A stretch of DNA of 5,670 nt from DAIQON01 sp036787835 (GCA_036787835.1 DAIQON010000023.1:1-5670), one strand, 5' to 3'; positions 1 to 5,244 are shown, numbered from the stretch's first letter. The notes: generated from the letters alone by a model not told the origin. Program-made: numbers and translations.

Positions 1-10
1 TTGAGAGTGC

Positions 11-25
11 TACAGTAGATACAAG
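11..25 (-). repeat. Inverted half-copy of the intergenic repeat
   Basis: TACAGTAGATACAAG on the plus strand matches the second block of the element in opposite orientation. It shares 11 consecutive bases with the reverse complement of copy 3 and 12 of 13 with that of copy 5. The GGAGGGCCA core that should follow is missing. It could mark the 3' end of a plus-strand gene lying to the left, with TAG at 16-18 as its stop, or a decayed copy. At this length chance is not excluded. Confidence 0.35.
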
Positions 26-58
26 TGTCCTATATGTTTAGTGGCTCGACCAAGCGTA

Positions 59-89
59 TTGGAGGGCCATCGTAGACGCTATCGCAACT
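59..89 (+). repeat. Intergenic repeat copy 1 (GGAGGGCCA element)
   Basis: TTGGAGGGCCA is followed by TCGT, five variable bases (AGACG) and CTATCGCAACT. Its right end overlaps the stop codon (TAG, 88-90) of the ornithine cyclodeaminase-like gene. The stretch 1-58 to its left holds no recognisable gene or clear terminator; it contains an inverted half-copy at 11-25. Confidence 0.9.
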
Positions 90-1038
90 ATATTTCACCA
101 AGTTTGCTTAGTATAAGTTCTGCAGCAACAATATCTTGTACAGCTACACCAGTTAGGTCAGCAAATGTAATCTGTTTATCGTTAACTCTGCCTAAGTCTT
201 TGTTTGCAATAATTTCACCAATCTCTAAGACGCTTGTTTTATCAATGAGACTTTCATTTATCGCGAAAGATGTATCGCTATATGCAAAACACTGGCTCTT
301 ACTATCGACAGCTTTTATATCAACATCAGCTATAAGTTTTGCATCAATCTCTTGCTTATTAGGGCCATCTGCCCCCATTGCGGTGATATGCAGACCGGGT
401 TTTAGGTTGTTGGCAAACAGAAGAGGTTTCGTAGTAGGAGTAGTAGTAACAATGTAGTTTGTCTTTTCTGTAAGTATATCTACGGTTTTTGCTGACTCAA
501 CGTTAAACCCCTTGTTTCTCATATCGACAATATATTTTTCGACAGAATCATCATTCCTACCGTAGACATAGACTTTGTTGAAGTCGATCACTTCTTTTAA
601 GAATTCGATCTGTAAACGAGCCTGGATACCAGTTCCGACAACACCTACTGCATCTATCTTATTCGCGGCTAAGTATTTTGCTACAACTGCCCCAGCAGCA
701 GCTGTTCTTAAGTCCGTTATTAAACCTTCGTCAAATAGTAGTGCCTCAAGTACCCCTGTCTTTTGACTAAATACCATGACGACGCCTTGGCTAGAGGATA
801 AGCCTGACATGGGATTGTCATAAAACCCATTAGCAACTTTGATAGTAAATGTTTGATCTCCTTTAACAGCACCATATTTAATATGTACATTTCCAGGGGG
901 ATTATCGAAGTCCAGATGACCAACTGGAGGCACAATAACATTACCCAGACTATACTGCTTAAAACCTTCTTCAACTGCTTTGATTAGCTCTGATTTTATA
1001 ATAACTTTTTCTATCTCAGCTCTATTGAATATTTTCAT
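88..1038 (-). CDS. Ornithine cyclodeaminase / mu-crystallin family enzyme
   Basis: This 316-residue protein belongs to the ornithine cyclodeaminase/mu-crystallin family, NAD(P)-dependent enzymes that include ornithine cyclodeaminase (ornithine to proline plus ammonia), alanine dehydrogenases of the archaeal type, ketimine reductases and opine-forming synthases. Visible family marks are IKVANGFYDNP (Lys67), DEGLITDLRTAAAGAVVAKYLA (Arg111), the Rossmann loop VGVVGTGIQARLQ (131-143), MGADGPNKQEID with the likely catalytic Asp224, and FADLTGVAVQDIVAAELI near the C-terminus. Length is normal and no key block is missing, so it should be an active cytoplasmic enzyme. Motifs alone do not separate cyclodeaminase from dehydrogenase or ketimine reductase, and no proline, arginine or siderophore genes are nearby to decide. 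The start ATG has a -10 exactly 6 bases upstream. The TAG stop lies at the edge of repeat copy 1. Confidence 0.93.
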   Translation of the reverse strand: MKIFNRAEIEKVIIKSELIKAVEEGFKQYSLGNVIVPPVGHLDFDNPPGNVHIKYGAVKGDQTFTIKVANGFYDNPMSGLSSSQGVVMVFSQKTGVLEALLFDEGLITDLRTAAAGAVVAKYLAANKIDAVGVVGTGIQARLQIEFLKEVIDFNKVYVYGRNDDSVEKYIVDMRNKGFNVESAKTVDILTEKTNYIVTTTPTTKPLLFANNLKPGLHITAMGADGPNKQEIDAKLIADVDIKAVDSKSQCFAYSDTSFAINESLIDKTSVLEIGEIIANKDLGRVNDKQITFADLTGVAVQDIVAAELILSKLGEI

Positions 1039-1044
1039 TTTCTA

Positions 1045-1053
1045 ATTGTATCA
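1045..1053 (-). promoter_or_regulatory. Extended -10 promoter of the ornithine cyclodeaminase-like gene (leaderless)
   Basis: TGA-TACAAT on the minus strand lies exactly 6 bases before the ATG at 1038. The -35 position falls inside the terminator hairpin and has no good match. There is no Shine-Dalgarno sequence. Confidence 0.6.
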
Positions 1054-1081
1054 AAAAACAGAGGTAATTTACCTCTGTTTT
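1053..1081 (-). terminator. Intrinsic terminator after the 145-residue gene
   Basis: AAAACAGAGGT and ACCTCTGTTTT form an 11-bp perfect stem with a 5-base loop. On the minus strand it ends in a run of six T. It would end transcripts from the 145-residue gene. The T-run overlaps the next gene's extended -10 (TTGATACAAT). Confidence 0.87.
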
Positions 1082-1094
1082 AAGCATAAGCGGC

Positions 1095-1125
1095 TTGGAG
1101 GGCCACAGTAGTCGTTATCGCAACT
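1095..1125 (+). repeat. Intergenic repeat copy 2 (GGAGGGCCA element)
   Basis: TTGGAGGGCCA is followed by CAGT, five variable bases and TTATCGCAACT. It lies 17 bases after the stop of the 145-residue gene and about 13 bases before the terminator at 1053-1081. The flank AAGCATAAGCGGC on the terminator side nearly repeats that of copy 7. Confidence 0.9.
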
Positions 1126-1142
1126 GTATTTATCGACAGTAA

Positions 1143-1580
1143 TTATTCAGTTATAGTTGCAGGTTCAGCTATTTGTTCAGCTGGAGGTTGATCTAACAAC
1201 GCTAATTCATCACGAGCATCTATATAAGTACCTAGGCTATCAGACAGCATCCAAGACCCAGCTACTCTTAAGTGCTCTAGCTGAGTAGTGCTTAAATCAT
1301 CAACTTGCGTTTCGGTAATAGATGGATCGACATGTTCAGGAAAAGCCTTAACTAACGACCCCAACAAGCTGTTAAGGACTTGTTGTGACGCATTTCTATT
1401 TGTGTCTACTAGCCCTGTCTGGCGTGATTGCTCATTTGCTAATCGTTTTGCATGACGACGTGCAGCACGAGGTTGAAGGAACTTTGGTAAGCGAATCGTT
1501 ACTACGTTGTCAGGATCACCCAAGTATGAGGCAATTGGGTGTTGTTCATGTATTCTTCTCTGTCTTTCACGACTATCCAT
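1143..1580 (-). CDS. Uncharacterised soluble protein, 145 aa
   Basis: I do not recognise this protein. It has no signal peptide or membrane helix. The first ~12 residues are strongly charged (MDSRERQRRIHE). Residues 28-55 hold a basic patch rich in Arg (TIRLPKFLQPRAARRHAKRL) that could form a helix contacting nucleic acid or an acidic partner. Residues 65-82 and 95-130 look helical and are more acidic. The tail after 131 is Pro/Ala/Glu-rich and probably disordered. It is taken as a real gene because it starts with ATG exactly 6 bases behind a -35/-10 promoter, fills its slot between two repeat copies on the same strand as its neighbours, and ends in TAA 17 bases before copy 2. Its separate promoter gives no hint of a partner. 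Confidence 0.75.
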   Translation of the reverse strand: MDSRERQRRIHEQHPIASYLGDPDNVVTIRLPKFLQPRAARRHAKRLANEQSRQTGLVDTNRNASQQVLNSLLGSLVKAFPEHVDPSITETQVDDLSTTQLEHLRVAGSWMLSDSLGTYIDARDELALLDQPPAEQIAEPATITE

Positions 1581-1586
1581 TATTTA

Positions 1587-1614
1587 ATCTTATCTTAATT
1601 AGATAGTGTTGCAA
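1587..1614 (-). promoter_or_regulatory. -35/-10 promoter of the 145-residue gene (leaderless)
   Basis: TTGCAA and TAAGAT are separated by 16 bases on the minus strand. The -10 ends exactly 6 bases before the ATG at 1580. This is the one 6-base-spaced promoter without a TGN extension, and it has a recognisable -35 instead. Only a short TATCT/AGATA inverted repeat lies in the spacer, so there is no clear terminator in this gap. Confidence 0.6.
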
Positions 1615-1625
1615 GCATTAACATA

Positions 1626-1656
1626 TTGGAGGGCCACAGTAGTGACTATATCTACT
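1626..1656 (+). repeat. Intergenic repeat copy 3 (GGAGGGCCA element)
   Basis: TTGGAGGGCCA is followed by CAGT, five variable bases and CTATATCTACT. CAGTAG and CTACTG make a perfect 6-bp inverted repeat with a 9-base spacer, the best stem of the family. The stop codon of the PQ-loop gene (TAG on the minus strand, 1652-1654) is part of the element. The left flank CAAGCATTAACATATT resembles the flanks of copies 2 and 7. Confidence 0.9.
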
Positions 1657-2221
1657 GTACTCTCTTCCTGCGTAAAGACAGAACCGTCATACTACCATCA
1701 AACAATGTGAAATAAATAGGGAACACAATTTCTTTAACAGGATCCCCAGCACTAGCAATAATAGTTAGTATGCTTGCTATAAAGAATAATGACCAAAATG
1801 CTGTACTTTCCGAACTACCATCCTTCCATACCCTTCTATATGTAGGCAGAGCGCCAATAAAGTGGGCGAGTAGACCAATGCCTAAATTTATCAATGGGAC
1901 ATCAAAAACAGTCCAAACCACTGCACTAAATAGAAGTAGAGCTAAGCAGATATATTCTAACTTTCCAAACTCGTATGTACCTCTCCAAAAGCTTAGGACA
2001 CAAATTATTGCATTCCCAACTAGAAAAATGATTGCCAATAAAATTGATGCTTCACTGCTTTTACTTACGACAACCCCAGCGAAAGTATTTACGGCCAACA
2101 AAAGCCAAACAACACGACTAAAAACACTTGGCCTATATTTACCCCTAACTATCTGACATGAACCTGCCAAATATGATGCACTTCCAAATAGGGCTATGAG
2201 TATATAAAGGATAGTATCCAT
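1652..2221 (-). CDS. PQ-loop/SWEET-like seven-helix membrane protein, 189 aa
   Basis: About seven hydrophobic segments are visible, near residues 3-25, 34-52, 58-78, 90-107, 109-126, 140-157 and 165-182. That number is usual for PQ-loop/SWEET-type carriers (two three-helix bundles plus a linker helix). The segment ALPTYRRVWKDGSSESTAFW (124-143) has the shape of a PQ-loop: a helix end with a Pro, a basic loop, then a Ser-rich stretch entering the next helix. The first half has a matching GSCQIVRGKYRPSVFSRVVW. Family members move sugars, amino acids or cystine down a gradient, or act as structural partners; the substrate is not shown. The C-terminus is basic (LRRKRVQ), consistent with a cytoplasmic tail. 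The TAG stop lies inside repeat copy 3. The gene has its own leaderless-type promoter. Confidence 0.7.
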   Translation of the reverse strand: MDTILYILIALFGSASYLAGSCQIVRGKYRPSVFSRVVWLLLAVNTFAGVVVSKSSEASILLAIIFLVGNAIICVLSFWRGTYEFGKLEYICLALLLFSAVVWTVFDVPLINLGIGLLAHFIGALPTYRRVWKDGSSESTAFWSLFFIASILTIIASAGDPVKEIVFPIYFTLFDGSMTVLSLRRKRVQ

Positions 2222-2227
2222 CGCATA

Positions 2228-2236
2228 ATAATAACA
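2228..2236 (-). promoter_or_regulatory. Extended -10 promoter of the PQ-loop gene (leaderless)
   Basis: TGT-TATTAT on the minus strand lies exactly 6 bases before the ATG at 2221. The sequence around it is AT-rich, so the hexamer alone would be weak evidence. Its spacing matches that of the other genes here. Confidence 0.5.
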
Positions 2237-2250
2237 AAGCAGAGGGCTTT
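2236..2250 (-). terminator. Possible short terminator hairpin after the HAD gene
   Basis: AAAGC and GCTTT form a 5-bp stem around a 5-base loop. On the minus strand it runs into TTTGTTATTATT, and its edge overlaps the PQ-loop gene's -10. It sits where the strong terminators occur in other gaps, but the stem is short. The gap 2222-2308 otherwise holds only a very degenerate resemblance to the intergenic repeat around 2272-2304. Confidence 0.3.
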
Positions 2251-2308
2251 AATGTTTATTTAAGTCGTGCGAAATGGGATACAACGACCTTCGATATTTC
2301 AACTAACT

Positions 2309-2839
2309 TCAATTATCGGTTATATAATGCACGGCCTCTAGCAAATTTTTAGCCGTATAGATAGCATCTGGTGATACCACATCGTGATTAGTTGCAGTTT
2401 TAACCAGGATGCTGCCTTTACATCCCGCATTAATGCCAGCCTCTATATCCGACTGACTATCTCCGACAATATATATCTCAGATAAGTTAAGGCTAAAGTC
2501 TTTAGCAGCCTGTAACAACATCCCGGGAGCAGGTTTACGCATATTACTTATTGCACCTGGTGCTTCACCATTCATATATGTCTTAAGTACTTTTATGCCA
2601 CTGGCAGACAGTTTATTTAACACTACAGAATGAATCTTCCAGAAGTCAGGTTCACTAATTCGTCCTTCTGCTATGCCAGCCTGGTTAGAGACTATGACTA
2701 CATTAAAATAATGATCAGCCAGATATTTGAGGGCTTCTATACTATCGGGGAATAATTCTATCTTTTCTATACTATCAACACGTTCATCTTTAGGATCAAC
2801 AATAATTGTTCCATCACGATCAAGAAATACTGTTTTCAT
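2309..2839 (-). CDS. HAD-IIIA family phosphatase (GmhB/histidinol-phosphatase-like)
   Basis: This 176-residue protein carries all four HAD motifs in order. Motif I is FLDRDGT (nucleophile Asp7, acid/base Asp9). Motif II is VIVSNQAGIAEG (Ser51, Asn52). Motif III is RKPAPGM (Arg101, Lys102). Motif IV is IVGDSQSDIEAG (Asp127, Asp131). The order and the SNQAGIA and RKPAPGM wording place it with the HAD-IIIA phosphatases that hydrolyse D-glycero-D-manno-heptose 1,7-bisphosphate (GmhB) or histidinol phosphate. Length fits. The Cys-rich zinc loop usual just before RKPxPGM is absent; NGEAPGAISNM contains no Cys or His. Many relatives therefore remain possible, including phosphatases of nucleotide-sugar synthesis. 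No sugar-nucleotide or histidine genes lie nearby to fix the substrate. It is cytoplasmic. The stop is TGA, which is therefore not recoded in this organism. Confidence 0.86.
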   Translation of the reverse strand: MKTVFLDRDGTIIVDPKDERVDSIEKIELFPDSIEALKYLADHYFNVVIVSNQAGIAEGRISEPDFWKIHSVVLNKLSASGIKVLKTYMNGEAPGAISNMRKPAPGMLLQAAKDFSLNLSEIYIVGDSQSDIEAGINAGCKGSILVKTATNHDVVSPDAIYTAKNLLEAVHYITDN

Positions 2840-2845
2840 AGACTA

Positions 2846-2854
2846 ATCATATCA
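2846..2854 (-). promoter_or_regulatory. Extended -10 promoter of the HAD phosphatase gene (leaderless)
   Basis: TGA-TATGAT on the minus strand lies exactly 6 bases before the ATG at 2839. No good -35 is seen upstream, where the T-rich tail of the terminator sits. There is no Shine-Dalgarno sequence before the ATG. Confidence 0.6.
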
Positions 2855-2863
2855 AATAAAATA

Positions 2864-2893
2864 ACCTCTGATGAGGTCAAAAATGACAGAGGT
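2864..2893 (-). terminator. Probable intrinsic terminator before the HAD phosphatase gene
   Basis: ACCTCTG and CAGAGGT form a 7-bp outer stem. An inner GTCA/TGAC pair around AAAA is offset by a short bulge. On the minus strand the hairpin is followed by TTATTTTATTT, a T-rich but interrupted tract that leads into the next gene's -10. It would end transcripts from the 166-residue gene. It is weaker than the hairpins at 1053-1081 and 5247-5274. Confidence 0.55.
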
Positions 2894-2897
2894 GCTA

Positions 2898-2928
2898 GTG
2901 GAGGGCCACCGTGCAGTTTATATCTACT
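2898..2928 (+). repeat. Intergenic repeat copy 4 (GGAGGGCCA element)
   Basis: GGAGGGCCA at 2900-2908 is followed by CCGT, five variable bases and TTATATCTACT. Its right end overlaps the double TAG stop of the 166-residue oxygenase-like gene. Its left flank runs directly into the hairpin at 2864-2893. The weak inverted repeat seen in copies 3 and 5 is not preserved here. Confidence 0.88.
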
Positions 2929-3427
2929 AGGATTGAAGCGGTACTGGTATAGACCCGTGGGTAAGTAAAGCAACCGTCAGTCTATCTTCTGTACCAGTAT
3001 TATGTCCACGATGTACTAGATTTGGTGCGGTACTCGTGATTACGTCTCCAGCACTAACAGCTATACTCTTATGGGCCATTTCGCTTGTTGCATAGTCGTA
3101 CGTTCCGACACCTTGCGGATAAAGTACAACTGCATTAGTACCATCTGGATGAAAAAATTGTTTTGCCCCTGGAGGTTGAAGATTAACGAACAGGAGTGAA
3201 TCGTTTGGAATGCCTAAGTCTGTGAAAAGTTTTGTTGTCACGGTACCCAAATGTTCAGTAACTTCTTCTAGACGTCTACCCCTAGTGCTTTTTACGGCAG
3301 TGACATCTATCTTTTGTGATTGCCAGTATTCAGCTAACTCTGTCCTCAGTTCAGGCAATATTGAGGGCTTAATCTTTTTACGAAGAACACGAATGCCATT
3401 CGGGGTACGTTGCTCAACAGCGTTCAT
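2927..3427 (-). CDS. Putative Fe(II)/2-oxoglutarate-dependent oxygenase, 166 aa
   Basis: The layout is that of a small Fe(II)/2-oxoglutarate oxygenase. FFHPDGTNAV holds the HxD iron ligands (His93, Asp95). AGDVITS comes before the last strands. LVHRGHNTGTEDRLTVAL holds the distal iron His (139) and, ten residues on, the Arg (149) that would bind 2-oxoglutarate. LFVNLQPPGA just before the HxD fits the strand preceding it in this fold. Such enzymes hydroxylate or otherwise oxidise small molecules, proteins or nucleic acids; the substrate cannot be told. No signal peptide or membrane helix is present. The start is ATG at 3427, set by a promoter 6 bases upstream; a TTG at 3463 would add 12 residues but lies in the -35 box. 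The gene ends in two consecutive TAG codons, the second inside repeat copy 4. Confidence 0.72.
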   Translation of the reverse strand: MNAVEQRTPNGIRVLRKKIKPSILPELRTELAEYWQSQKIDVTAVKSTRGRRLEEVTEHLGTVTTKLFTDLGIPNDSLLFVNLQPPGAKQFFHPDGTNAVVLYPQGVGTYDYATSEMAHKSIAVSAGDVITSTAPNLVHRGHNTGTEDRLTVALLTHGSIPVPLQS

Positions 3428-3433
3428 AAAAAT

Positions 3434-3463
3434 ACTATGACATGAGAAGTATAAATCTGTCAA
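3434..3463 (-). promoter_or_regulatory. -35/extended -10 promoter of the 166-residue gene (leaderless)
   Basis: On the minus strand a consensus TTGACA (3458-3463) is followed after 18 bases by CATAGT with a TGT extension. The -10 ends exactly 6 bases before the ATG at 3427. A transcript would start at or next to the A of the ATG. The TTG of the -35 box could be misread as a start codon giving a 178-residue protein; the promoter argues against that. Confidence 0.62.
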
Positions 3464-3464
3464 T

Positions 3465-3495
3465 ATGGAGGGCCACAGTGGTGCTTGTGTCTACT
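3465..3495 (+). repeat. Intergenic repeat copy 5 (GGAGGGCCA element)
   Basis: ATGGAGGGCCA is followed by CAGT, five variable bases and TTGTGTCTACT. The bases CAGTGG and CTACTG at the ends of the second part can form a 6-bp stem (one G-T pair) around a 9-base loop. The copy lies about 63 bases after the stop codon of the 203-residue gene. It directly abuts the -35 box (TTGACA) of the next gene. Between it and the stop codon (3496-3558) I see nothing further. Confidence 0.9.
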
Positions 3496-3558
3496 GGTTT
3501 GAAGGTATGCTATGTCTCCACTAATTCCTATTGGTTTTCTGTCTGATTTACCTACTAG

Positions 3559-4170
3559 CTAAGCAGTGCGACTAGACATTTTCACCATACAGGTATTGAC
3601 AGCCTGTCTCGTAGAATTCGTTTGCGCCTCGTGTACATGTCTGTTTGTAAACCCAAAAGCTGTAAATGGCTCTATCTCGTCAAATAATTGTAAGTCGCCC
3701 TCCAATATAGCAAGATCGACGGCACTACTAAATGCATCTCGCGTTTCCGGGCGGAAGTCGTCATTACAAGTAGCCATGGCTTTCGCCACTGGGTGTTCTA
3801 TATCAATGCTTCCTATTACAAATTTAGTGAGCAATGTATCTCTAATAATGATTGTTTTTGAAGATCCGTCAGTATGCCAACCAGGGAATCTAAGACAGAA
3901 CCCTGGTTTAACCTCTTTACGAGCAACTTCCACTTGTTCTGCTTTTTTTAAGAATGTTGAGCTAGCAGATATAACTGGTTCTAGAATTCTATAAGCTCTT
4001 CTCCCATCTCTATTACCTAGTCTTTGAACAAAACCTCTCCTACATATATCTGTGTGGGCAAACTCTAAACTCCCACCCATATCGCTAGCTAATCCACCTA
4101 TATGTCTAAAATGACGAGCATTTAACCTATATAGTGGTTGCGGTGCAGGAAAGTGTATTTCTGAAGACAT
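3559..4170 (-). CDS. Putative Fe(II)/2-oxoglutarate-oxygenase-like (double-stranded beta-helix) protein, 203 aa
   Basis: I do not recognise the specific family. The protein has an HxD motif in GWHTDGSS (His99, Asp101). Near the C-terminus, NRHVHEAQTNSTRQAV offers a distal His (178) ten residues before an Arg (188). This His-x-Asp...His...Arg order is that of Fe(II)/2-oxoglutarate dioxygenases, where the three residues bind iron and the Arg binds the co-substrate. Residues 105-180 read as alternating beta strands with a helical insert. The N-terminal ~85 residues are rich in Arg and His and unassigned. No signal peptide or membrane helix is seen, so it is probably cytoplasmic. The start is ATG at 4170 with its own promoter. 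The next gene downstream has the same motif layout. A non-enzymatic cupin-like protein is the main alternative. Confidence 0.62.
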   Translation of the reverse strand: MSSEIHFPAPQPLYRLNARHFRHIGGLASDMGGSLEFAHTDICRRGFVQRLGNRDGRRAYRILEPVISASSTFLKKAEQVEVARKEVKPGFCLRFPGWHTDGSSKTIIIRDTLLTKFVIGSIDIEHPVAKAMATCNDDFRPETRDAFSSAVDLAILEGDLQLFDEIEPFTAFGFTNRHVHEAQTNSTRQAVNTCMVKMSSRTA

Positions 4171-4184
4171 AATTCTGACTTAAT

Positions 4185-4213
4185 ACTATATAATCTTTGT
4201 ATATTTTATGCAA
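4185..4213 (-). promoter_or_regulatory. -35/-10 promoter of the 203-residue gene
   Basis: On the minus strand TTGCAT and TATAGT are separated by 17 bases, a good match to a housekeeping sigma factor promoter. The -10 ends 14 bases before the ATG, so the expected leader is about 7 bases. That is too short for a Shine-Dalgarno sequence, and none is seen. This is the only complete gene here whose -10 is not 6 or 7 bases from the start codon. Confidence 0.6.
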
Positions 4214-4291
4214 TCTATTTAGATTCCAGAGTTGAGAAACCTGTGGTTGGGCTAAAGTCAGGATAAGCAATATATACAATTTTTAGAGAAA

Positions 4292-4322
4292 TTGGAGGGC
4301 CATCGTTCACACTATCGCAACT
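4292..4322 (+). repeat. Intergenic repeat copy 6 (GGAGGGCCA element)
   Basis: TTGGAGGGCCA is followed by TCGT, five variable bases (TCACA) and CTATCGCAACT. The second block is identical to that of copy 1. It lies about 21 bases past the ROK kinase stop codon (TAG at 4344-4346) and upstream of the 203-residue gene. No clear hairpin terminator follows this copy; 4214-4291 holds only weak 4-bp inverted repeats. Confidence 0.9.
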
Positions 4323-4343
4323 CAAATTCGTGCTTCCCGCGAG

Positions 4344-5228
4344 CTATTTATGGTTCAGTGCTAATGCCAACGCTCCGCTAACGCCGCTCATAGAACCAAG
4401 TTGTGGTGATAGGATATAGCCATCAATCTTCTCTAGGATCTCTGGGATTTGCAAGTACCCGTTTAATATTCGTGGAACTTGTAAACGTACGGCATCAAGT
4501 AATCCAGAATGATTCATTACACTTCCTCCCACAACAATTTTCATCGGCATTATGTTAGTAATAACATTCACTACGCCCAGTGATAAATAGTATGCTTCCA
4601 GTTCCCAAAATCTAGAGTCATTTAAGCTCTCGGCTGCTACGCCTGAGCGTAACTTCAATGCAGTACCGCTGGCTAACCCTTCGAGGCAGTTATTGTGATA
4701 AGGGCAGGCACTTATTGAGTCGGTGTCTCCAGGTCTTAAAGGAAGTTGCATGTGCCCCATTTCGGTATGTGTCAAACCGCCGCTCAAGATTTGGTCATCT
4801 ATCACGCAGCCAATGCCTATTCCCGTGCCAACGGTCATGTAAGCTAGGGATTTGAAGCCTTTGCCTGCACCATAACGATGCTCAGCCAATGCTGCAGCGT
4901 TCACATCGGTCTCAAGTACTATGGGCACGTCAAATGCCTCGCTCATCATGCCGACGAGGTTGGTTTGAGCCCAGCCTTCCTTCGGGGTTGTCGTGATGTA
5001 GCCGTATGTTGACGAGTCTTTGTTTAGACCGAGTGGACCAAATGATGCGATACCGACTGCTTCCAGTCTGGGTTGTCGCTTGAAAAAATCGATTACTTGG
5101 TCAAGTGTTTCGGAGGGCGTAGTAGTGGCTATTTGGATGTGCTCTGTAATTTCCTGTGGTGAAGTACCAACGGCACAAATAAACTTTGTTCCACCCGCCT
5201 CAATGCCGCCGTAGTTTTTTTGTTCCAT
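4344..5228 (-). CDS. ROK-family sugar kinase, fructokinase-like
   Basis: This 294-residue protein matches ROK fructokinases of the ScrK/GmuE type, cytoplasmic enzymes that use ATP to phosphorylate hexoses, typically fructose to fructose 6-phosphate. The phosphate-1 motif is GGIEAGGTKF (residues 7-16). SFGPLGLNKDS and YGYITTTPK (about 62-83) are characteristic of this subfamily. ETDVNAAALAE (106-116) carries the catalytic Asp at 108. The ATP loop is TVGTGIGIG (132-140). The zinc site is HTEMGHM plus CPYHNNC (His159, Cys175, His178, Cys181). The start is Met at 5228, because the family begins just there and a -10 lies 7 bases upstream; the open frame continues to 5345 but would read through the terminator and repeat. 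Length is normal for the family. The gene looks more GC-rich than its neighbours, which could reflect transfer. Exact sugar specificity is not shown. Confidence 0.93.
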   Translation of the reverse strand: MEQKNYGGIEAGGTKFICAVGTSPQEITEHIQIATTTPSETLDQVIDFFKRQPRLEAVGIASFGPLGLNKDSSTYGYITTTPKEGWAQTNLVGMMSEAFDVPIVLETDVNAAALAEHRYGAGKGFKSLAYMTVGTGIGIGCVIDDQILSGGLTHTEMGHMQLPLRPGDTDSISACPYHNNCLEGLASGTALKLRSGVAAESLNDSRFWELEAYYLSLGVVNVITNIMPMKIVVGGSVMNHSGLLDAVRLQVPRILNGYLQIPEILEKIDGYILSPQLGSMSGVSGALALALNHK

Positions 5229-5235
5229 GCTTATT

Positions 5236-5244
5236 ATCATAGCA
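5236..5244 (-). promoter_or_regulatory. Extended -10 promoter of the ROK kinase gene (leaderless)
   Basis: On the minus strand TGC-TATGAT lies 7 bases before the ATG at 5228, which places the expected transcription start at or within a base of the start codon. The usual -35 position falls inside the terminator hairpin and has no good match, so the TGN extension would have to compensate. No Shine-Dalgarno sequence is present. It supports the start at 5228 rather than the longer open frame that begins at 5345. Confidence 0.6.

Noticed and set aside
41..457. Plus-strand frame of 138 residues, and the other plus-strand frames
   Set aside because: Low-complexity Ser/Ala/Leu-rich translations antisense to confident genes; no promoter or family match.
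3428..3463. TTG start at 3463 adding 12 residues to the oxygenase-like protein
   Set aside because: This TTG is the first part of a consensus -35 box, and an ATG with a -10 six bases upstream follows at 3427.
59..3480. GGAGG of the repeat as a Shine-Dalgarno for plus-strand genes
   Set aside because: No ATG follows at a proper distance in the copies, and plus-strand open frames here overlap well-supported minus-strand genes.
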